Origin: Ornithobacterium rhinotracheale
GTDB lineage: Bacteria; Bacteroidota; Bacteroidia; Flavobacteriales; Weeksellaceae
Reading direction: 5' to 3'
Assembly: GCF_004088395.1 (NCBI RefSeq)
Contig: NZ_CP035107.1
Span: 1,441,001 to 1,505,000 of the forward strand
Length of the DNA stretch: 64,000 bases
The number at the start of each line of letters is the position of its first letter. The stretch's first letter is position 1. The position numbers and the translations under genes are program-made. Shown in pieces: positions 57,126-64,000 of this stretch. The notes below the pieces were generated by a model. It was not told the origin of the DNA, searched no databases, and worked only from the letters and a program-made list of their open reading frames with translations.

Positions 57126-58229
57126 TTACCTAAAAACATTTCTAGCCTCAAATTTAGGTTTCTTATAAAAAAAAGCAACAATCTTATCTAGAAAATAATT
57201 TAAAACTAAGTTTTTCGCCTTAGCAAAAACAAAAACCTCCTCAGGAATTGCCCCCACAGAACTCTTGATTTCCAACGCAGTACGAGAAAATATAATTTTC
57301 TGCACTTTTAAAACTATTCCCTTTGCAATCATTTCATACAACATACGCTGATACAAAGCGTACGCCTGCAAATACGCCGCATCATAGCCCAAAAAGCCAG
57401 ATTCTAACTCTCTGCCATTTTTAATTAAAGTGTAGAAACACACCATTTTTTTATCTAAAAAGCCCGCAATTAGCTCAAAATCATCTTTTAATTCATTTTT
57501 CAATGTATAAAAATAATTTTTAGGCAAAAGGTAAGATTTCACCTTGGCATTTTCATAAACATACTGATATTGCTTGTAAATCTCATTTTCATACTGTTCA
57601 ATTTCATTTAGAGAAAGAGTACTGAATTTCAAATTAGCAGATTTTTTAAGCGCCCGCTTGGCTCGTGTGCGGTATTTGGTGCGCATATCTTGTAAATAAT
57701 TTTCAAAATTTTCCCAATTTTCTGGTATATTTAGTACCATATTAGGTTGCACTTTTATGCTTGAAAATTGAGGCAAAAAGGCTTTTATTTTTGTTTTTTC
57801 TTTAAAATTAAAGTCTTTCAGCACTAATACATCTCTCTGAATTCCAGATAATTTCTGTATTCTCTCTGCGATTTCTTCTATATGCGTGTAAAAATATTGC
57901 TCAGACTCTACGCTAGCAAATACGGCTGCGTGATTTCCTGTGAGCATCATATTCCCAAAACTGAATGCAATAAATTTCAATTTTGAAACTAAACTTTTTA
58001 AAAACCAAGCACTTGCACCTACCTGAGAGAGATTAAAACTTAATATTTGGCACGCAGATATCGCCTGTATTTGTCCTTTTTCCCATAGCGTTACATAGTA
58101 TGTTTGGTAATTCTTGGGTGTACTCTCCTCATTGGCTTTCAAATATTTAGCACTCAAAAAAATATCACTTGCTAGCTTCTGCCATTCAATAGGCACTTCC
58201 TCTATTTTGCCAAATATTTTTATCTCCAC
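57126..58229 (-). CDS. GNAT-like / FemAB-type acyltransferase
   Basis: 367 residues with the double-GNAT layout of BioF2-like acetyltransferases: GASAWFLKSLVSKLKF-type N-terminal half, TKYRTRAKRALKKSANL in the middle (typical of FemAB relatives), and LIAGFLDKKMVCFYTLIKNG in the second half. Such proteins transfer acyl or aminoacyl groups, often in envelope synthesis; the substrate is unknown. It begins one base after the ligA stop, so it is cotranscribed with ligA. Confidence 0.75.
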   Translation of the reverse strand: MEIKIFGKIEEVPIEWQKLASDIFLSAKYLKANEESTPKNYQTYYVTLWEKGQIQAISACQILSFNLSQVGASAWFLKSLVSKLKFIAFSFGNMMLTGNHAAVFASVESEQYFYTHIEEIAERIQKLSGIQRDVLVLKDFNFKEKTKIKAFLPQFSSIKVQPNMVLNIPENWENFENYLQDMRTKYRTRAKRALKKSANLKFSTLSLNEIEQYENEIYKQYQYVYENAKVKSYLLPKNYFYTLKNELKDDFELIAGFLDKKMVCFYTLIKNGRELESGFLGYDAAYLQAYALYQRMLYEMIAKGIVLKVQKIIFSRTALEIKSSVGAIPEEVFVFAKAKNLVLNYFLDKIVAFFYKKPKFEARNVFR

Positions 58230-60236
<2,007 letters not shown>

Positions 60237-60263
60237 TTATCTATTTCTAGCTCTTTCTAGGGG

Positions 60264-60295
60264 ATAAAAAAAGCCATTTGCTTGGCAAATGGCTT
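60264..60295 (-). terminator. Terminator after the alanine-rich lipoprotein gene
   Basis: An 11-bp perfect stem (AAGCCATTTGC / GCAAATGGCTT) with a 3-nt loop, followed leftward by a T run. Confidence 0.88.
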
Positions 60296-60332
60296 GTTAT
60301 TAAAAATAACTAAATTATTTCACAACTAAAAA

Positions 60333-60710
60333 TTACTCAGCTGCTGGAGCTTCTGGTTGTGCTACAGCCTCTGGAGCAGCTTCGCCTTCTGCTGGAGCAG
60401 CTGTTTGGCTAGCTTTAAGCTCATCTAATTTTTTTTGTAATTCAGCTACTTGCTCCTCAGCAGCTTGTACAGCAGCCTCGTCTCCGCCGTTAGCTTTAAG
60501 TGCTTCTAATGCTTTTTGAGCCTCTTCTAATGCTTTTTGAGCGGCTGCCTCATCAGCATTAACTTCAGCTACTTCTGGAGCTGCTGCTTCTGCGCCTTCA
60601 GCTGGTTCTACTTGTGCTTGTGCATCTGCTGGTTGTTGGTCTGCTTTCTTCTCGCATGATGTGAAAGTGAAAGCTACTACTGCTACTAATGGTAATAATA
60701 CTTTTTTCAT
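60333..60710 (-). CDS. Alanine/glutamate-rich coiled-coil lipoprotein
   Basis: 125 residues. The signal peptide ends in a lipobox (FTFTSC, cysteine 19). The mature part is low-complexity (A, E, Q, P) with heptad-like DEAAAQKALEEAQKALEALK and VQAAEEQVAELQKKLDELKA, predicting a coiled coil. The function is unknown; a structural envelope lipoprotein is a guess. Confidence 0.75.
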   Translation of the reverse strand: MKKVLLPLVAVVAFTFTSCEKKADQQPADAQAQVEPAEGAEAAAPEVAEVNADEAAAQKALEEAQKALEALKANGGDEAAVQAAEEQVAELQKKLDELKASQTAAPAEGEAAPEAVAQPEAPAAE

Positions 60711-60755
60711 TTTACTATTTAATTTTAATATTAGTTTGTTTTACTTATTTGAGTG

Positions 60756-60783
60756 CAAATTTAAAACAAAGCAAATTGCTCAA
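60756..60783 (-). promoter_or_regulatory. Promoter of the lipoprotein gene
   Basis: Read leftward: TTG (60783-60781), 17 bp, TAAATTTG (60763-60756). Confidence 0.5.
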
Positions 60784-60831
60784 CAAACATTTTAACATTT
60801 TTTTATTGAGTTTTTTTGCTCTCCTCTTTTT

Positions 60832-62157
60832 TTAGGATTTTTTATCTGCTTCTAAAACGCTTACTATATTCTCTGCCTCGCTGATTTCCTTTACTTTACG
60901 ACGATATGGGCGAATTATGAGGCGCACTCCCTTGTTGTATTGAAAATATTGGATCACCCAGTTTACGAGTGCTACTACTTTATTTCTAAAGCCCACAAGC
61001 GAAATTAAATGTACAAACATCCAAATCATCCATGCAAAAAATCCTGTAAATTTAAATTTCCCGATGTCTGCTACTGCCTTATTTCGCCCAATGGTAGCCA
61101 TAGATCCTTTATCGTTATACTTAAAGGTTTTCATTTCTTTTCCTGTGCTCAAGGCGTTAAGGTTGCGAGCTAAATGCTTTCCTTGTTGAATGGCGGGCTG
61201 CGCTACCATAGGGTGCCCTTGTGGATATTCCTGCGACTGCATACACGCTATGTCGCCTATGGCATAAACATCTTCTACGCCTATTACCTTATTATATACA
61301 TCTACTTTGTATCTTCCTCTTTCTACGGATTGTTCTGGGATTCCATCAATAGTGCTACCTTGCACTCCTGCTGCCCAAATTAAGGTTGAGGTTTCAAAAT
61401 TTCTGAGATTGGTTTTGGCGACTTTCCCATCGTAATCTTGCACAATGGTATTGAGCCAAACATGCACATCCATTTTTAGCAAATATTCGGCAACTTTGGT
61501 CGAAGCTTTGTCTGAAAAACCTGGTAATAGTCGATCTACCGCTTGTATCAAATGCACATTCATTCTTCGGATATCTAAATCGGGATAATCGTTTGGCAAA
61601 ACATGGTTTTTTAATTCAGAAAAGGCTCCTGCTAATTCTACGCCCGTTGGGCCTCCTCCCACGATAACGAAATTCATCAATCGTTCGCGCTCTGCCAAAT
61701 CATCTGTGAGCAATGCTGCCTCAAAGTTCTGCAATACCAAATGACGCAAATCCAAGGCTTGCGGAATCGATTTCATAGGCATAGAATAAGTTTCTATATT
61801 TTTGTTGCCATAATAATTGGTCTTAGAGCCTGTGGCAATGACTAAATAATCATAGCTTAAATCTCCTATATCTGAATGAATTTTCTTGTTTTGGGTATCG
61901 ATATGGCTGATTTGTGCGATTCTAAAATGAAAGTTTTTCTCTTTTTTGAATAAAGTTCTCACTGCGTGTGCAATAGAGTCTGCCTCAAGCCCAGCTGTAG
62001 CCACTTGGTATAGTAATGGCTGAAAGGTGTGATAATTGTTTTTATCGATCAGCACGACTTGCAGATTTTGTTTATTGAGTTTTTTGGCAAGGTTAAGCCC
62101 CGCAAAACCAGCACCAATGACAACGACACGCTTGATGCTTAAATCAGGAATATTCAT
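60832..62157 (-). CDS. ndh: Type II NADH dehydrogenase (NDH-2)
   Basis: Non-proton-pumping NADH:quinone oxidoreductase at the inner membrane. 441 residues with the FAD motif VVVIGAGFAGLNLAKKL, NYHTFQPLLYQVATAGLE, the NADH motif NFVIVGGGPTGVELAGAF, and VYAIGDIACM. The C-terminal FTGFFAWMIWMFVHLISLVG stretch anchors it to the membrane, as in flavobacterial NDH-2. It stands alone, and an IS3 remnant lies upstream. Confidence 0.93.
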   Translation of the reverse strand: MNIPDLSIKRVVVIGAGFAGLNLAKKLNKQNLQVVLIDKNNYHTFQPLLYQVATAGLEADSIAHAVRTLFKKEKNFHFRIAQISHIDTQNKKIHSDIGDLSYDYLVIATGSKTNYYGNKNIETYSMPMKSIPQALDLRHLVLQNFEAALLTDDLAERERLMNFVIVGGGPTGVELAGAFSELKNHVLPNDYPDLDIRRMNVHLIQAVDRLLPGFSDKASTKVAEYLLKMDVHVWLNTIVQDYDGKVAKTNLRNFETSTLIWAAGVQGSTIDGIPEQSVERGRYKVDVYNKVIGVEDVYAIGDIACMQSQEYPQGHPMVAQPAIQQGKHLARNLNALSTGKEMKTFKYNDKGSMATIGRNKAVADIGKFKFTGFFAWMIWMFVHLISLVGFRNKVVALVNWVIQYFQYNKGVRLIIRPYRRKVKEISEAENIVSVLEADKKS

Positions 62158-62176
62158 AAACTTCGTTTTATGGCCA

Positions 62177-62204
62177 CAAAGTTACGCTATAATTTTTTAG
62201 CAAA
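62177..62204 (-). promoter_or_regulatory. Promoter of ndh
   Basis: Read leftward: TTTG (62204-62201), 16 bp, TAACTTTG (62184-62177), 19 bp before the ATG. The spacing is a little short. Confidence 0.5.
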
Positions 62205-62279
62205 AAACTGCTAGGGCTTTCTTCCCATTAAATTTTATATCGTCAAACTAAAGTTTACTGAGGCTAATATAGTAAACAA

Positions 62280-62576
62280 TTAAATAAGTCCAAAACAATA
62301 ATTTAATTTTCTTTGATTTAAAGTATTTATTTTCACTTGTTTTCTTAGTTTTAAGATTTGATCTTGTCTACCTAGGTAAACATCTTCAGGGGTTAAATTA
62401 TTTAAAGCTTCGTGATATCTTTGCGAGTTGTAATATTGCACAAATTTATCAATAGCCCTTTCGAGTTGCTCGGGAGCGTAATAATGGTGTAATTTGACTA
62501 CATTTTTCATGGAACGATGATACCGCTCGATTTTCCCTTGTGTTTGCGGGTGCAATGTCTCTTGAGATGTATGCAC
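62280..62576 (-). pseudogene. IS3 transposase OrfB, C-terminal fragment
   Basis: 98 residues ending the integrase core: LHPQTQGKIERYHRSMKNVV carries the last catalytic glutamate region (GKIERYHR), then YYNSQRYHEALNNLTPEDVY. The DD part of the DDE triad is missing. Confidence 0.88.
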
Positions 62577-62646
62577 TCTATCTCGTATTTATACTTCTGC
62601 CGTTAGTCTCATATATTTTTTAAATTGAGGGGTTAATCCAATAGAT

Positions 62647-62982
62647 TTAAGCTTTTTTTACAATGTCATAACGAATAACCAAATCGGCCAAAGACTCTTT
62701 CAATACGGTATTTTCTCTGCGTAAATCTTTGACTTCCTCACTGGTAGCTTCTCTTGTTTCGTTACCCGAAAGACGTTTCTTTCCTGCTTCAATGAACTCT
62801 TTGCTCCATTTGTAATAAGTAGCTTCGCTGATGCCATATTTTCTGCACAGCTCTGCTACACTGAGCTCTGCACGTAAGCCTTCCATGACGATTAAAATCT
62901 TTTGTTCTGCATTGTACACTTGGCGTGTATTACGGCGAACTTCTTTAATAAGCTTTTCGCTTTTTGTTTGTTTTTTTACCAT
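62647..62982 (-). CDS. IS3 family transposase OrfA
   Basis: 111 residues with a helix-turn-helix (LSVAELCRKYGISEATYYKW) and a C-terminal leucine-rich helix (EVKDLRRENTVLKESLADLV). Intact, but without a functional OrfB partner in this copy. Confidence 0.92.
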   Translation of the reverse strand: MVKKQTKSEKLIKEVRRNTRQVYNAEQKILIVMEGLRAELSVAELCRKYGISEATYYKWSKEFIEAGKKRLSGNETREATSEEVKDLRRENTVLKESLADLVIRYDIVKKA

Positions 62983-63040
62983 GTTCTAAGTGGTTTTTGT
63001 AAAGTTAGTTTTTTCTTTTTTTAACTATACTATTTTTAAC

Positions 63041-63304
63041 CTAAACTGGTAAACTTTTTGCTGACGATTTACAATTCTCTTTATACCAAGGCAAACGGAA
63101 ATTCTTCTGTACACGAATGCGCTCATCTATCTCTGCCCTGTGGCGGTCAAAGATTTTTTCCAGCGACCAAATCGCCACAGAAACTATATATATCCACAAG
63201 CGCCAAAGGGCAGTTTTGCTGGTAGAGTTTAGCTCATTGAGCGCCTCGTGGTTTTCTTTCTCTCGGTAAATCTCCGCTTGTATTTCTTCTATTGTTCGTG
63301 CCAT
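63041..63304 (-). pseudogene. Prophage-like structural protein, 3' end replaced by IS3
   Basis: 77 native residues (MARTIEEIQAEIYREKENHE; SKTALWRLWIYIVSVAIWSL) resemble short N-terminal segments of tail or baseplate proteins in Bacteroidota prophages. From 63073 the IS end supplies CKSSAKSLPV and a stop. The true length and function are not known. Confidence 0.6.
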
Positions 63305-63306
63305 AA

Positions 63307-63612
63307 TTATGATACTTTAAAGTTTTGGTTAATCGTCCAGTAACTAATGCCCTCTAACTGCTCGGTGTATTCCTCAAGCGCCGTGGCAGGCTGAATGTTT
63401 TTAGCCGTGTAGTAGGCTAAAATATCTGCATCTTGCACAACCTCCCCCTTTCCCCCTCCGAGAGGGGGAAGTTCTAACCTTTGCCCAGCCTGCACATCAT
63501 CGGTAATGCTTAGGTTGTTAGCCTCGGCGAGCTCAAAAATACCTGCAATGCTCCCCGTGTGCTGGAGGCACACATCAAAAAGGGATTGTTTATGTAGGAC
63601 TATTATCTGCAT
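63307..63612 (-). CDS. LysM-like prophage protein (tail-associated)
   Basis: 101 residues. The pattern QSLFDVCLQHTGSIAGIFEL...NNLSITDDVQAGQRLELP is a LysM-like module, as found in phage tail proteins. It overlaps the next gene by 23 bp and precedes the tail-like fragment by 2 bp, a typical compact phage arrangement. Confidence 0.6.
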   Translation of the reverse strand: MQIIVLHKQSLFDVCLQHTGSIAGIFELAEANNLSITDDVQAGQRLELPPLGGGKGEVVQDADILAYYTAKNIQPATALEEYTEQLEGISYWTINQNFKVS

Positions 63613-64000
63613 TTTTTATCTTGGTAATTTGTCCTTTTAAAGCGATGAATTTTTTCTGTAATTCGGTATGTTCCGCTTGCAGGTTATTGTACTTTTGGCT
63701 TAAATCAAAATACTTTTTTCGCCAATCGGAGATTTCATTACGCATATTATTTAGCTCGTGTTGCATCGCCGAAATCATACTCATATTTTCCACAATGGCT
63801 TTGGTGTCTTGCAGGCGTTGTTCGTTCATTTGTTCGCGCTCTTTGGCCACTTGTTCTTGGAGCTTTAAAAGAAATTCATTTTCCCCATTGCGTTTGTCTA
63901 CCTGCGTAGCCTTGATTTGCCCTCGAAAAGTAAACCAAGCACCTCCCAGCGTTCCGATCACCGAAACAATAGCGATGATAATTCCTTGTATAATTTCTGC
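63590..64000 (-). CDS. Membrane-anchored coiled-coil protein, probably prophage; 5' end outside the window
   Basis: A membrane helix (IIQGIIIAIVSVIGTLGGAW) is followed by a long coiled coil (about 100 residues, e.g. QEQVAKEREQMNEQRLQDTK and DLSQKYNNLQAEHTELQKKF). The open frame continues to the window edge, so the GTG at 63961 is probably not the start. The role is unknown; it overlaps the LysM-like gene by 23 bp. Confidence 0.6.
   Translation of the reverse strand, partial: AEIIQGIIIAIVSVIGTLGGAWFTFRGQIKATQVDKRNGENEFLLKLQEQVAKEREQMNEQRLQDTKAIVENMSMISAMQHELNNMRNEISDWRKKYFDLSQKYNNLQAEHTELQKKFIALKGQITKIKNADNSPT

Larger units (their letters stand above)
62234..63073 (-). mobile_element. IS3-family element, internally deleted (copy 2)
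   Basis: About 840 bp between TCGTCAAAC (62240) and GCTGACGATTTACA (ending 63073), the same ends as copies 1 and 3. orfA is complete, but the first two thirds of orfB are deleted between about 62577 and 62640. It interrupts a prophage-like gene. No target duplication is visible. Confidence 0.85.

Overview
The window is AT-rich DNA from a member of Flavobacteriia (Bacteroidota). Signs of this are many promoters of the Bacteroidota type (TTTG or TTG, about 19 bp, then TAnnTTTG), gliding-type genes gldF/gldG, a 288-residue primary sigma factor, IS982 and IS3 elements, and a type II-C CRISPR locus with a 48-nt repeat. The Cas9 size (1534 residues) and the gene set fit Ornithobacterium or a close Weeksellaceae relative. 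That genus call is an inference and was not searched.

Layout. 0-1.1 kb is an IS982 element with a 5-bp target duplication. 1.1-9.6 kb is a housekeeping run: amidohydrolase, kdsA, hemN, hpt, adk, rsmG, fhs and a GNAT enzyme. 9.6-13.4 kb is a leftward cluster (gldG, gldF, hemJ, SAM-hydroxide adenosyltransferase), followed by phoH and gdhA. A second IS982 sits at 16.1-17.0 kb. 17.0-21.6 kb is a leftward seven-gene cluster in which the two halves of a split transketolase are separated by a DJ-1-like gene and a hydroxyisourate hydrolase. 22-43 kb holds priA, proline dehydrogenase, aroB, clpB, a ferredoxin with an acyl-CoA reductase, dnaN, pheT, sdaA, trxB, a Smr protein and the rpsF-rpsR-rplI operon. 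priA, proline dehydrogenase and trxB each carry one single-base deletion that breaks the frame. Two of these lie in G/C runs, so base-calling error is a live explanation.

44.5-52.5 kb is the type II-C CRISPR-Cas locus: flippase gene, tracrRNA, a second tracr-like RNA, cas9, cas1, cas2, and an array of 20 repeats and 19 spacers. The second tracr-like RNA is the main discovery. It is a tandem paralogue of the tracrRNA with its own promoter and terminator. A repeat-like and an anti-repeat-like strand are already joined by a short loop, so it has the form of a natural single-guide RNA. The 18 nt just before its repeat-like segment match 16 of 18 positions of the DNA just upstream of the cas9 promoter. 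This suggests that Cas9 is steered to its own promoter, as tracr-L does in type II-A and scaRNA in Francisella, but here by a separate duplicated gene.

52.5-55.7 kb is a decay zone of three kinds of debris: a secreted-protein gene cut by an IS, internally deleted IS3 copies, and orphan C-terminal pieces of polymorphic toxins with their immunity genes. One toxin is trimmed by a 0.25-kb IS982-derived miniature element. 56-62 kb returns to core genes: rpoD, tRNA-Gly, a FemAB-like gene, ligA, a lipoprotein and an NDH-2. The window ends in the edge of a prophage-like module interrupted by another deleted IS3 copy.
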